From NCBI GenBank assembly GCA_031772625.1, contig CM062805.1, positions 514,890,102 through 514,954,101 of the forward strand: a stretch of 64,000 nt of DNA. Direction: 5' to 3'. Below the pieces are notes generated by a model. It saw nothing but the letters and a program-made list of their open reading frames with translations, ran no database searches and was not told the DNA's origin. Position numbers and translations under genes: made by a program. Every line of letters begins with the position of its first letter. Position 1 is the stretch's first letter. The stretch comes from Pinus tabuliformis. Taxonomy: Eukaryota; Streptophyta; Pinopsida; Pinales; Pinaceae. Below, in pieces: positions 44,362-55,565 of this stretch.

Positions 44362-46800
44362 CTTCTCCTACTGGGGGTCTATCCTCCTTTGTTAAGTCCT
44401 CTTCAACCTTGGTTCCTCGGAACTCCATGACCAAGTGCCATCTCATTGGAGCCCCTTTCACTGTAACCTTTACTCATAGGGAATTTACATAGGAGTTATG
44501 AAACTTCAAGGTCCAAAATTCTTCATAGAAATCGAGTGCTTAAGTCTTCTCCACTCCCTTGGTTTCATTAGTCTTCCGCGACCAGGTGCTAGTACAATGA
44601 AGCTCCCTTATTGGAACTTTTCAAAGAAACTTTTACAGTGGAGTTCTAAAATCCTTGACCTCTGAAATGTCGACCTCCGAGTGACGTCACAATGACATCA
44701 TCACTCATGTGGCATGTCCTCAGTGGTGAAATGTGTCACTTAGATTTGGCCCACTAGGCCACCAAAAATGCCTAATTTTCTTGCCATATGTCCTTCCGTA
44801 CGACCAAGTCATGACTATGTCATCTGCCACCTTAGCCCCTTAGGGCCAATAAACTACTACCATGTGTCCACCTAGAGGAGAGAGAAAGGGGTCCATCGGT
44901 CTTTGGTTTTTTGATGAAATCCTTTGTATTTCACTTCTCAACATCCCTCGACACTTAACACTATCAAATATTTTAAAGAATTCATTCATTAAGAAGTTCT
45001 GAGGTTCTGATCTGTCGAGGTTCCAGTAGACTAATTTGTTCCGAGGTTCCCATATTAGGCCTATCTTATCGGATCAGAACATTCTTTAGAGGGAATTTCA
45101 TTTGAGTTCTGAAATCCCAATATTAGATCTACTTTCCACTGATCTTTCGGATTCCGAAACTTGGCCCAGCCGAAATTCTTGCCTACTCATCCTCTGATAT
45201 CGCACCCAGATATTTTTTACATTCAATAACTTTTGATCCCGATGGCCTTTCCTGGACTTGTTCATACCGTTGGAAAGCTCTTTCAGAGTACTTTCCAATG
45301 TAGAGGGTCTTATGTAGTAATGATCCCACTTGTAGCCTAAAAGATGATGCCAAGAATATGACACCCCGATTCACCATAGCCATCTAGTTGACATCAATGC
45401 CAACACATTCACAACCACTAACCATCCTAACAATGCCAACAATCAAACATTATATTCAACTTATCTCGCTACAATTTTACTAAAATTTAGAGTGGGAGAA
45501 ATTGTTGGATGTAGAATTTAGTTCCTCATCCAAGGAGTACCCATGTTGCATTCTTTCGATGGACCCAACTACACGAAAACTGAGAAATACATGAAATACA
45601 TGATTGCAATCACATTTTTCCATGTATTTCTCATTTTTCGTGTAGCAAGGTCCATTGAAAGTATGCAACATGGGTACTCCTTGGATGAGGAATTAAATTC
45701 TACATCCAACGAGGGCTCCCACACCAAATTTGGGTAAAGTAGGGAGATAAGTTGAAAATACGAGTTGAAAAGGTAGTTTTTCTTTTCTTTTTTCCCTCCA
45801 AATTTCCTTATGAGGCCCATTTTAGACCTCAAAATTTCTCTAATGTCCTTGAGTGAGAAGGTTCTGACCATATTTCTAGGAGTTTCTTTGCTAGTGGGTA
45901 GAGTGAGTAGGTTTAGCATCGGGCATGTGTACTACAATTAAATTGGCATGCAAAAATGGTAATTGGCTAAGAGGTTTCACCATTTTTGGTCAAAGGTATT
46001 GACCTTGCTCCAATTGAAGACTTTTTGAGCTAGTGACCTTGCTCCAAGTGACGAATTATTGAGCATGATGCTTGTTAGAGTCAATATTTGCATACTGCCA
46101 TCAGTGATCAAAACTCCTCTTTTATATCATATTAGAGTCCCATTCTGAAATTTTTGTCATTCCACCTAGGTCCTCATTCAAAAAATTACTCACTAATGGT
46201 AGCCCTATGTCAAAAGCCCTACTCTCTCTCAAAAATAAATATTTTCTAGCCCACCTTCATGTGCCTTACTGACCATACATTGAACATAAAGGCTCATTTC
46301 ATCATGTTTTGTGTCAGTCAAGTCCACATGGAATCTGCTCATTCAAGGTCCCATTACGTCACTAGGTTTCATTCTTTCAAGGTCCAATAATACTCCATTT
46401 CACTGCATAAATCCAACAAAAAGTACGAGAGTGAGAAAAATAATATCCTTTGTCATTTAAAGAGGATTGGAAAACATGTAGTTATGCTTGCCCAAGTTCT
46501 AATTTTTATTTCAAGTAGCAGTTCTATTTCAGATTGTAATTTTATTTCAAAAAATAGAGATGTAATATATTTTTTCCAATTTATGTAATTTTATGTTCAT
46601 TATATGTAATAAGTTACTATTCTTGAGTTGTCAACTAAGAAAAATATGTGCCAAGTCCATCCAAAGAAAAATAAAACGTGAAGAGTTCTAACACTCTAGC
46701 ATCATCCACCTGCAAAGGAAAAAGTCAGAAATAAAATTAGCAACCATTTAAAAAAGGAGAAGAGAAACATTAGAAAGTTGGTTTTTAAAGCTAATGATCA
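44362..46800. other. Unassigned region with palindrome and short repeat
   Basis: No coding motif recognised. Contains the 207 bp palindrome (45504-45710) and a 34 bp tandem duplication at 46001-46064 (GACCTTGCTCCAA...TGAGC). The rest is AT-rich. Confidence 0.5.
45504..45710. repeat. 207 bp near-perfect palindrome (fold-back element)
   Basis: The left arm starts GTTGGATGTAGAATTTA and the right arm ends TAAATTCTACATCCAAC. Arms of about 103 bases pair with roughly ten mismatches and one small bulge. The centre, TGATTGCAATCA, is itself a perfect 12 bp palindrome, so there is almost no loop. Both strands therefore carry nearly the same short ORF. Candidates: a fold-back MITE, an inverted duplication of an LTR end (the end is TGTTGG-like), or a young hairpin locus able to yield small RNAs. 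No clear target duplication seen. Confidence 0.92.
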
Positions 46801-46812
46801 ACTTCACTCATG

Positions 46813-46818
46813 TATAAA
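46813..46818 (+). promoter_or_regulatory. TATA box upstream of the 47532 ORF
   Basis: CATGTATAAAGGCATT, a good plant TATA box. It is followed by a leader with 20 bp repeats, a GTAAGTA 5' splice-like site at 47120 and a strongly pyrimidine-rich tract ending CCCTAG at 47501, 30 bases before the ATG. Confidence 0.5.
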
Positions 46819-46925
46819 GGCATTCCTAGCATCTAACCCAACTCCATTTTCCTCCTATCATTGCTTGAGCAAACCCTAAAGCACCATTCCTCACGATTTT
46901 GGGCGAAATTAGCAAAACAGAGGAA

Positions 46926-47045
46926 GGCGTTGCGCACGGGCTATAGGCATTGCGCACGGACTAAAGACGCTGCGCACAGGCTTAAGACGCTGTGCACAAA
47001 CTTAAGGCACTGTGCACAGGCTAAGGGCATTGCGCACAGGTCAAA
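46926..47045 (+). repeat. Six tandem copies of a 20 bp TGCGCA-centred unit
   Basis: Six exact-length copies: GGCGTTGCGCACGGGCTATA and variants, each centred on TGCGCAC or TGTGCAC. Related TGCGCA words recur on the other side of the ORF at 49368-49400 and 49730-49737. GC-rich in an AT-rich setting. Confidence 0.93.
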
Positions 47046-47119
47046 TTTTTCCCATAGGCTCTCAAACTACAAACAAAGTATCCTAACCTTTAGTACTTGG
47101 TTTCTAAGCCTCTTATCAA

Positions 47120-47501
47120 GTAAGTACAACCTTGTTCATTCCTCATCACACCTCTCAAAGTAATCATTCATGTGATGAAGTTTATTTCCTAAAATTGGTA
47201 ATTCTAAAACCTTGCAAACCCTAGATTTTTTCCTACACCCCTAAAAACTATTCCTAACACCCTACTACCCTTCCCACATCACAATAAACTCCATCCCTAC
47301 CCCTGAGTTTCTAAATCCATATCCCAAGTGCATTCTCCCTTAAACCCTAAGTCCCAGGCAACAAAATACCTAGGTAGCCATCCTACATACCTGTAATTAA
47401 ATATCAAATCCTAAATCCCCTACACATTTCACTCCCCTATCACTTCCCTAAGTCCCTAAATCTTTCCTACCCCATTCCCACTCCTATTTCCTAATCCCTA
47501 G
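47120..47501 (+). other. Possible intron in the leader of the 47532 ORF
   Basis: Starts GTAAGTACAA after ATCAA; the last 100 bases are C/T-rich and end CTAATCCCTAG/GG. Splice signals and pyrimidine tract fit a plant intron of 382 bases. Prediction only. Confidence 0.4.
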
Positions 47502-47531
47502 GGTTTTGAGCAAGAGGAAAGAAAACACATA

Positions 47532-49023
47532 ATGGAGGAAGAAAACAAATATTTTTCAGAGGAAGAATACCAAGAAGAAATAAAACCACACAAGGGAGGA
47601 AGAATCTTGAGGTTTGAACCTACCAACACCAGAGAGTTAATGGCCTCACCTATGACAGTCACTTCCTTCAAGCATTTGGGATGTTTTGATTTTTGTGTGA
47701 TGCTACAAAGAGTCCAAAGCCATCCTGTTTTGACTAGAGTGTTCATTTCAAATATTGAAGACAATCAAGTGACCCTTGCTGGGGTAACCTTCACCATATC
47801 CTCAGACATTATCGCTGCTGCTACTGGAATACCTAATGTGGGTGAAAGGTGGTTTAAATCTCAAAACCTAGATCATCAGTATTATGAACCATATTTGAAG
47901 CCTCGGTATAGAAATGAGAGAAATATATTCCTCCCTTTCAACCACCTTCTTGGTACATATGCTCCCATGATGAAAATAATTGTGAAGTACTTCACTTGTG
48001 AAGGCAGATTTTCCAAACTCCATTCATATCATATCAGATTGCTCATGCACTTCACAAGAGTCAGAATTCTCAATATCCCTTATTATTTGTTCAGGAGAAT
48101 TGAGAAAATGGCATACACAATTCAGGGAAAAAGGTATGAGCAGAAAATGAACAGTTTTTTCTACCACTATCTAATCAAGATCATTATCCTCCATCACCTT
48201 AACTAGCTGAACATTGCATGGGACACTCTCATTGCCAATCATATTTTCACTGCTTCAAAAACTCCACATGATTAAGATATGCCATCTTCATCTCATCCCA
48301 TTGATCATCATGAGGAAGGCATACCCCCTCCATCTCAGCCCCCCTCCATCTTAGCCCACTACATCTATCCCTCCATCATCTCAGCCTATTTCACCACCAT
48401 CATCACCATTTCATTATCATGCAGGGTTAACTAGAAGAGATGAGGTCATCAAGCCTAAGAGGGAAGATTTGAGCACATTGGCACATACTTATCAAAGAGG
48501 CCATAGGTAGGTATTTTCCCCATATATTGTGGGAGGGGCCTTGCCTTCTTCATCAAAAAAGAAGGTACAAAAGGGCAAGCAAAAGATGACAGAGGCAGAG
48601 GTTCAGGTAGAGATCCAGCAGCAGGAGGAGGACCTCCATGAGACAAAACATGATTTTGAGCTTGTTGATCTAAGTGAGCAGGATGAATATGAGGACATGA
48701 GCACAACCCTTAAGGGGAAAGATTCCAAGATTAGAGAACTCAAAACTAATCTTGACAAGGCCATATTTGTCATTAACTTCTACAAGCAGGAGAATAAACA
48801 ACTGAAGACAAAGCACTTCATTGATGAAGTGAAATTCATAAAAGCACAAAGAGAGGCAGAAAAGGCTAAGGCCTTACTTGATGAATCATATGGAGAATAT
48901 GATGATGAGTTGGAAGAAAAAGTGCCAAGGAAAAGGCCAAGGACCAGAGGCCTAAAAAGAGCATTGGAATTAGAAAAAGAGAAAGAAGGTGAACTAGCCA
49001 ATGAGCTTACCCTAAATGAGTAA
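47532..49023 (+). pseudogene. Orphan extra ORF, transposon-protein-like domain plus coiled coil
   Basis: First part 47532-48206 (224 codons) is intact: acidic start MEEENKYFSEEEYQEE, then FKHLGCFDFCVMLQRVQSHP, FISNIEDNQVTLAGVTFTIS, IIAAATGIPNVGERWF, FLPFNHLLGTYAPMMKIIV and YHIRLLMHFTRVRIL. This order resembles the putative plant transposon protein domain seen in extra ORFs of Tat-type elements. After a frameshift around 48300-48450, the second part 48529-49023 is an acidic coiled coil (ELKTNLDKAIFVINFYKQENKQL) with a basic patch (KVPRKRPRTRGLKRA). The ORF lies upstream of the primer site of G, so it is not inside G as delimited; it could come from another element. Function unknown. Confidence 0.68.
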
Positions 49024-49029
49024 ATGGCC

Positions 49030-50693
49030 ATAATGATAAATTAAAATAGGGAGCATTGGCTTGAGAGGGTGAAAAACCATCTTGAAAATATCCTAGATAA
49101 GGCTAAAAGAGACAATGACATATAGAGGAGGATGGCAAAGTACTATTTCCAAAGAAACCAAATAGCAGGTCCAAGCCCAAGAAAATGAAGTTAGAGCCTA
49201 AAGGTGCAAGAGGATAAAGGAAAGTTGGATATCCTTTTTGAGGACTATTTGCATGCCTAGCACACTTCATCAACAAATTATACACCAATTTTGACAAGAT
49301 TTTGGGCACTTTTGACATTTTTGGGTTTTTTGTGTAACATTGGACAGTTTTGGCACAGGTGCATTGTCCTATGCGCAATGCCCTAGGCGATGCGCATCTT
49401 CTTGAGGCCTCAAATTAGAAAACCAAGACTACCATTGGATTCTATAGGTAAATAATATACACTTTTGACTATTGGAACACCAAATTTGGACCATTGGATA
49501 GGGAGAAATGGCCAAAAACACCTCAAAATTCATCTTTATGCCCTCTTTTTCAACTAGGCACAACGCACAAAAGCAGTCTTGAACGATTGACCTTTTGGAG
49601 GGTCAAATCTTATCATTTTTGGGAACCAAGGGAATTTCTGAAAAGTAGATAGGATAATATTTCCAATGAGCTATCCAGAGCTCAATTTGGACATCAGAAA
49701 CCCCTTCAAAAATTAGCTTGAAGTTGGTGCTGCGCATAGGGAAAAATTTCTTGATTTTTTCACTATTTTGCTCTTATTTTGATTTTCACCTTTGGAAATC
49801 AATTTTCACTTAAGTAATTGATGAATTAAATGTAATTATCCCATTTTTACTATACCTAGGGTAAATACATTAGGTAAATGAACTCAATGAGGTGTAATGA
49901 GTCAGTTCACTTAAGTTAGGGATGAGTCACTTTGACCACCCTACATTCTAGTTATCAGTTTAGTTTTTGGTGGAACTACTCCTCCTCTCATGGATTCGAC
50001 CCCTGAGGTTGGGACAAGTTTTTTTTAGGCCTATATCATGTACTTTTTTAATCATTCTACAGGTTGGACTCCATTGGATGTTGTACTAGTGTTTCAGACT
50101 TTAGCATGGAATATATTGGATGAGTTGCAGTTATTTTGGTGGGATTTCCGTGGCATGGTATTTTGACATTGTTTCCTCTTCAGTTACATGTGTGTGAATG
50201 TTTTGCATTTTCATGATCCTTTTCACTTCTAAATATGTTTTATTTTCAAGGGTGATAATCAGAATTCATATTCTATGCTCTGTTTTGGGAAAATCATCAT
50301 AATTTGTTTCATTTCTTGAGTTTAAAAAGAATTCATGATTTCCATGCTCTTTTTAGCACCTCATCAGTCTAAACCATTCCATAAATATACTACAAAGTGT
50401 TAAAGTACCTACCTACCTTGTCCCATCAGATGTCTGCTATTCTGATTTTCTTTTTCCCTGACCTAGTTCACGCTTTGACCTAATTCACTCATCCAATGAC
50501 TACCCCAATCAAATCAAAACCCTGAGCTACTATATCTAGCCTAAAACCCTAATCCATCCAGCCCTCTCGGCTGTGATCCTTTGGAGAGATCCCTCTCTGG
50601 CTTGGTAGGGCTAGCTACCAAGTCAAAAGATTGATCTGTGGTTACCTCAGCTGGACTCTTCCTGAGCCTTGGAGATCCGGAGGAGTGATAACA
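49030..50693 (+). repeat. 5' LTR of element G (start unknown) and flanking non-coding DNA
   Basis: The 3' edge of the LTR is placed at 50693 (GAGTGATAACA), three bases before the primer site. The start is not recognised; I could not find a matching 3' LTR after 57590. TGCGCA words at 49368-49400 and 49730 link the left part to the ORF upstream rather than to the LTR. Confidence 0.45.
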
Positions 50694-50696
50694 TAT

Positions 50697-50714
50697 TGGT
50701 GCCATTGTCGGGGA
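50697..50714 (+). promoter_or_regulatory. Primer binding site of element G
   Basis: TGGTGCCATTGTCGGGGA matches the TGGCGCCGTTGTCGGGGA site of Tat/Athila gypsy elements with two transitions. Confidence 0.88.
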
Positions 50715-51078
50715 ATGAAAGATTCATTTTCCCTGGATGTACGACAAGTTTTCATTGGAATTTGGTCCTTTTGGATGATGGGACTAAGTTTCAAAAAGGA
50801 TGATTCCATAATTGCAGTGTCAAGACTATAGAGCTGGCTTCAAGGAGACAAATAAGATCAAATTACGCATCTTGATCCAGTTGATTCAGTCGAAGATATT
50901 TAGAGCTTGTTCAAAAAGCAAATAAGTTTACAATTCACAAGTTCAATCAAACCTCATTCCATTGGTAAGCTCTTGATCGTTACCTGTTAAAATTTTCTAT
51001 TGAAAGAAATTCCTCGGTGATGAAGTTTGAAGCTTTCTTTGTTCTCCTCAAGTCTGAAGTCTTTTACCTTACATAGTC

Positions 51079-51609
51079 TTGGACCCTATTAAGACTCTGG
51101 CTCTAAAAAGATATACCAGGTCAAACCCTGACCTGAACCCTCCTTATCCTATTGATGATCCTAAAATATTGTTAAGAAAACCTAAAATCCCTTTCCCCGA
51201 GACTGAAAGCACAAAGTTGGAAAGGACCGCTTCCTTCCCAGATCAGATACTGAGTATTAAGGATATTCCTTTTGATATGAAATTCGAGCTATCCCTATTT
51301 CATTTGAAGTCTAAGTCTTGTCTTACAGAAGTAGTGTTTGATCCCATAAATTTTGATTCATACTTGCCCGCCTCAGAATCTTTGTTTAATCAACCTTCTG
51401 ATACATATCAGTCTTCAAAACTTGAGCACGAGGTTTGGTCTAATTTTGAGAAACTTCGAAGCCTAGCTGGTCAATTACAAATTACTACAGAAAAAACCTA
51501 TATCCAGTATCAACTTGAAAGCTTATTTTCTTCCATACCCTCTACTGCACCTCTGAAAATAACCATATCACACCTCCATCTTCATCTCCGCCAACTCAAC
51601 CCAGTGTAA
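51079..51609 (+). CDS. Unrecognised 176-codon ORF before gag of G
   Basis: Open frame with no stop: PIKTLALKRYTRSNPDLN, FDMKFELSLFHLKSKS, EVWSNFEKLRSLAGQL. It starts at a TTG in the given frame; no strong ATG at the start. It lies between primer site and gag in a different frame from gag. It may be the N-terminal part of gag after a frameshift or a separate small protein. I do not recognise a domain. Confidence 0.45.
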   Translation: MDPIKTLALKRYTRSNPDLNPPYPIDDPKILLRKPKIPFPETESTKLERTASFPDQILSIKDIPFDMKFELSLFHLKSKSCLTEVVFDPINFDSYLPASESLFNQPSDTYQSSKLEHEVWSNFEKLRSLAGQLQITTEKTYIQYQLESLFSSIPSTAPLKITISHLHLHLRQLNPV

Positions 51610-51635
51610 TCCCTGTACACCCTCCCCCAATAGTC

Positions 51636-53182
51636 ATGGCGAGATTTGCTCCCTTATAGTTACCTAGTCAGTTGGCAACTTTACCTCAGACCTATGGGTA
51701 GAGACTTCCTCTTTTTTATGATAGCTCGAGAATCATAGCACAACATCATATTGACAAGATGGTCGATTTCATTGATTTAGAGGAGGTTGATGAAGACGAT
51801 GCCAAAATGAGACTAATGGCTCAAAGTTTTTCTAGAGATGTGAAAAAATGGTTCCGTGGTTTGGCAACTTGCTCCATTGATACACCTCAGAGGCTAAATG
51901 AGTTTTTCTTAGCTAGGGGGCGGGAAAAGAAGAATCCATTGTAGATCTTGGCAGAATACAATACATTGAAAAGGAATCCTAACGAGACAATTCGGGAGTT
52001 TACTATAAGGTTCAATCAAATCTACAATTCCATTCCATATAACATGAAACCTCCACTTGATTTGGCACTTCAACATTATCTAGATGCCTTTGATCCGGAG
52101 ATGGCTTATAAACTAAGGGAAAGATATCCTTCTACTCTAGAAGAAATGCAAAATAATGCAGTGAGCGTGGAAGCAAACTTGATGATTAAAAAGTCTAGTT
52201 GAAACATGAGAAACCAGAGAAGAAAGTAATGATCAAAGAAGAACCCTCTTCTTCCACCAATATCAAACTAGATGCTCTGATCAGAACCATGGAGAGGATG
52301 GCTAACCAAATGATAAATTCGGATAGACAGAAGGAGCCACAAGTCAGGAATCCGAATTTCAGAAAGCAGCAGCAACCTCAATATAGGATAAAACAAAGAG
52401 ATCAAAAAGCTCTTGAGGCATCAACATCTCAACGACAAATTTGGATACACTTGCAACAGAATTATGCTCAAGGAGAATCAGAGGATTAAATAGACCCGAT
52501 TGTTGAAGAAAACCACTTCTTTAGGGAAGATTACCATCCCATTTTCTTGACTGAAAATGAGAAGTATGTCGAGAAGACGGAGGAACCTAAAGATGAAGAC
52601 TACATACTGGGGAATGACTATGCATTGGAAACCCAATCATATGATTATCAAAGAGGATATGTGAATGCACTCAGCTCTCAGTAGAAGCAATATTCCTTGA
52701 GAAATAGAGATGTCCTAATCACTCCCATTCAGAAAAGGACATCACAATAGAAGGATACCCAACCGAAGACAATTCCTCAAGGTAATCAAATTAGAGGAAA
52801 AGAGTTGGCAGCAACTAACCAAAACAAAGTAAATCATCCAACTACAAGTAATTCGAACAAGGACCATGACAATAATAAGAAATATCAAACATCGAAAGAT
52901 CTTCCCAAGAAAAGAAACATCATCCAAAAAGAGGTAGATAAATCTAGCTCATTCCATTTAGAAACTGAAATTTTGAAGTTGAAAGTATCAATCCATCTTA
53001 CTGAACTTGTCAAAAATAGCAATTACAAGTCTAATATAGTTAAAATGTTGATAGTTGACCCTATGTTCGACATGGTTAATGTTGAAGATGACCAACCTGA
53101 ATTGATTTTTGGTCCAAGCATAGATGGTCAGTCAGAAGATAGTGAGGTTCCTCCATTTTCCTTGAGTTTAAGAATCCATTAG
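51636..53182 (+). pseudogene. Element G gag
   Basis: Begins near ATG 51636 (MARFAPL). The core is at 51759-52202: DAKMRLMAQSFSRDVKKWFRGL, NPNETIREFTIRFNQIYNSI and LDLALQHYLDAFDPEMAYKLR. This is the Tat-type capsid. A frameshift at about 52199 moves to the next frame, which then continues as a long glutamine/lysine-rich linker (RNPNFRKQQQPQYRIKQR) to the protease. No zinc knuckle is evident. Stops at 51942 and about 52681, 52748 and 53180 are TAG; 52487 is TAA. Confidence 0.85.
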
Positions 53183-53470
53183 TACATTCTTCATAACTCC
53201 TTGCTTGACTATGAAGCCTCCCATAATTTAATTCCCAAGGCCATCATGGAAAAGTTGGGTCTAGATATAACTCGTGAATACCATGACTTGTATTCTTTTG
53301 ATTCCAGTAAGGTCCATTGTCTTGGTCTAATAAAAGATTTGGTAGTATCCCTCGACCAAATCTTGGCAAAGAATGTCTTAATGGATGTGATGGTAGCTGA
53401 TATACCACCACGGTTTGGTATGTTATTGTCAAGGTCCTAGGGGGTGAAACTAAGAGGCACACTGCAGTTA
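53183..53470 (+). pseudogene. Element G protease
   Basis: Retropepsin-like fragment: HNSLLDYEASHNLIPKAIMEKLGL, where the active site DSGAS is now DYEAS, then DLVVSLDQILAKNVLMDVMVADIPPRFGMLLSRS. The following stop (TAG at 53438) replaces an expected Trp. Inactive as read. Confidence 0.82.
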
Positions 53471-53884
53471 GACTTCTCCTATGCCACCATCCTGGTTTTC
53501 AGGAAATTGAGGAAATTGTACCGAGAAACCAAAATGAAATTCATGATAACTAGCAAGGAGAAGCCAAATAATCATCTTATAAATGTTGTACATATAGGTC
53601 TAGAGTCATTTATTTTATATAATGATAGTGGATTGAATGATGTATATAGTCATCTTATTGAAATAAAAGATGTACCGGATATTTCCAATTGTATAAGGAC
53701 AATTTTAGATCAGGAAAAACAAAAGCTGCCAAGTTCATCTCACCAGCCATCGAACAAGGTAGAGAAAGGCTCAGAACAAGAATCAGAGAAGGTAATGGAA
53801 AATTCAGAACAACCTGAAGAGAAAGTTCATAAAGTTTACCCAAAGCAGAGACCAGATTTACAGCCCTTGGAAGAGGAGCATGGT

Positions 53885-54310
53885 CTTTGGACCATGGACT
53901 TTTATGATGCTCTTGAGAAAGATGGGGCATGTATTGGCATTTGGATTCGAAGTCCACATAATCAATAAGGTGAGGTCCCTTAGAATGTTAGATTATGTTC
54001 ATACAAGTTAGCTTTTGATTGCACTAACAATGAGGTGGAGTACGAAGCGCCGATCACAGGCTTAAAGATATTGAAAAGATTAGGTGCACGAAGGATTTTC
54101 GTGTATAGTGATTCAAAACTTGTGATCAAGAAAGTTAAAGGTGAATATCAAGCTCACCATCTGTGGATGAGACAATATAGAAATGTTGTCTTAGATATTT
54201 TGAGAATTCTTTCGGAACATACACTTTCGGTCATACCAAGGAGTCCAAATCTTATGGTAGATTCTTTGGCTACAACTGCAAGCAATTTCAAAATCCCCAT
54301 TTTTTCAAAT
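53885..54310 (+). pseudogene. Element G archaeal-type RNase H, upstream of RT
   Basis: Same frame as protease and RT, with two stops at 53966 and 53977. It reads WTMDFYDALEKDGACIGIWI (first catalytic Asp region, FDGA decayed to FYDA), then YKLAFDCTNNEVEYEAPITGLKIL (Glu in EYEA), IFVYSDSKLVIKKVKGEYQA (Asp in the DS pair) and SVIPRSPNLMVDSLATTASNF (last Asp). Clear archaeal-like RNase H of the type known from plant Tat elements. Here it precedes RT, whereas in element F it follows integrase. The neighbouring conventional RNase H lacks its first Asp. Confidence 0.87.
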
Positions 54311-54358
54311 AAGAAATTTTAGATTCATGTAAAGCATTGGCCCTCTGTTCTTGACAAC

Positions 54359-55565
54359 TTGCGATATTGGCAACTATTCTGGGATGAAAAGCAGGTAAAT
54401 AACTTTCTCCAGAGTGAAGGAGACTTTGAGAATTGCTCCATGGATGAAGTTTACGACAAGGATGATCAAGTCATCATGGCAACCCAAGTTGATATACTAC
54501 AACTGAAGGAAAAAAATATTCCGAAAGGTCTTGTACCTTTGGAAGACTTGTTTGATCAGGATGATGTAGCAAGGGATCCTACATTGGTTCCTATGGAGAA
54601 AGGTGTTGAAGACATGAACATTGGAACAATAGACAAACCAAAAATGATCAAGTTATCCAAAACATTATCTCCTGAGGTAAAAGAAAAATATATTCATTTA
54701 TTGTCTGAATTTTCTGATGTTTTCACTTGGGATTATGCATACTTAAAGGAGTATGACAAGAAAATAATTCAGCATACCATCCCAATTGAACCGGATCAAA
54801 AGCCCTTTAGACAAAAGCTAAGAAGGATTAACCCAAGGTTGTTGCCATCCATAAAGAAATAAATTAATAGACTTTTCAAGGTGGACATCATTGTTCCCAT
54901 TAGATTTTCTGATTGGATATCAAATCTAGTCCCGACGAGAAAGAAGACCGGAGAAATTAGGTTCTACGTAGACTTCAGAAACTTAAACAAAGTATCTCTC
55001 AAAGATAATTATCTACTTCCCAAAATGGACCATATCCTTCAGACAGTTGTGGGTGCTTCTCGGATGTCACTAATGGATGGATATTCCGGTTACAATAAGA
55101 TATTAGTGCACGAGGATGATCAGGACAAGACAATGTTCACCGCACCTTGAGGCACATTCAAATATGCAAAAATGCATTCGATCTCAAAAATGCAGGGGCC
55201 ACTTTTCAGTGTGCCATTGACATAGCCTTTTCCAATTAAAAATATGTTTTCTTGTTGTATATTTAGATGATGTAACAGTATTTTCACACTTAGATGATGA
55301 GCATTTGCACCATTTAAGGGTTATTTTCTAGAGATGTAGAAAGTTCAGGATCTCTATCAATCCGAAGAAAATTTTGTTTGCTATGGAGGAAGGAAAACTT
55401 CTCGGCCACATTATCTCAAAGGACGGTATCTGGATAGACCCCTCACAGGTAGAAGTTATTCAACAAATTGATTTCCCTCGCAGTAAGAAAAAAATACAAG
55501 CATCCAATGGTAAGATGAATTTCTTACACAGATTTATTCGTAATTTGGCTGAACATCTTAGATAG
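54359..55565 (+). pseudogene. Element G reverse transcriptase
   Basis: The linker 54359-54640 (YWQLFWDEKQVNNFLQSEGD, DILQLKEKNIPKGLVPLEDL) leads to RT: FSDVFTWDYAYLKEYD, PFRQKLRRINPRLLPSIKK, GEIRFYVDFRNLNKVSLKDN, and motif A SLMDGYSGYN. A one-base loss near 55170 (within the expected KMPFGL) shifts the frame. The catalytic YLDD is intact at 55260-55271 (VVYLDDVTVFS), then FAMEEGKLLGHIISKDG. Stops at 54860, 55148 (Trp to TGA) and 55330. Confidence 0.92.

Noticed and set aside
45480..45737. Similar ORFs on both strands at the palindrome
   Set aside because: They are the two arms of the palindrome read in opposite directions, not genes.
46861..47163. 100-codon ORF over the TGCGCA array
   Set aside because: Openness comes from the 20 bp repeat; better explained as leader or exon 1 of the downstream ORF.
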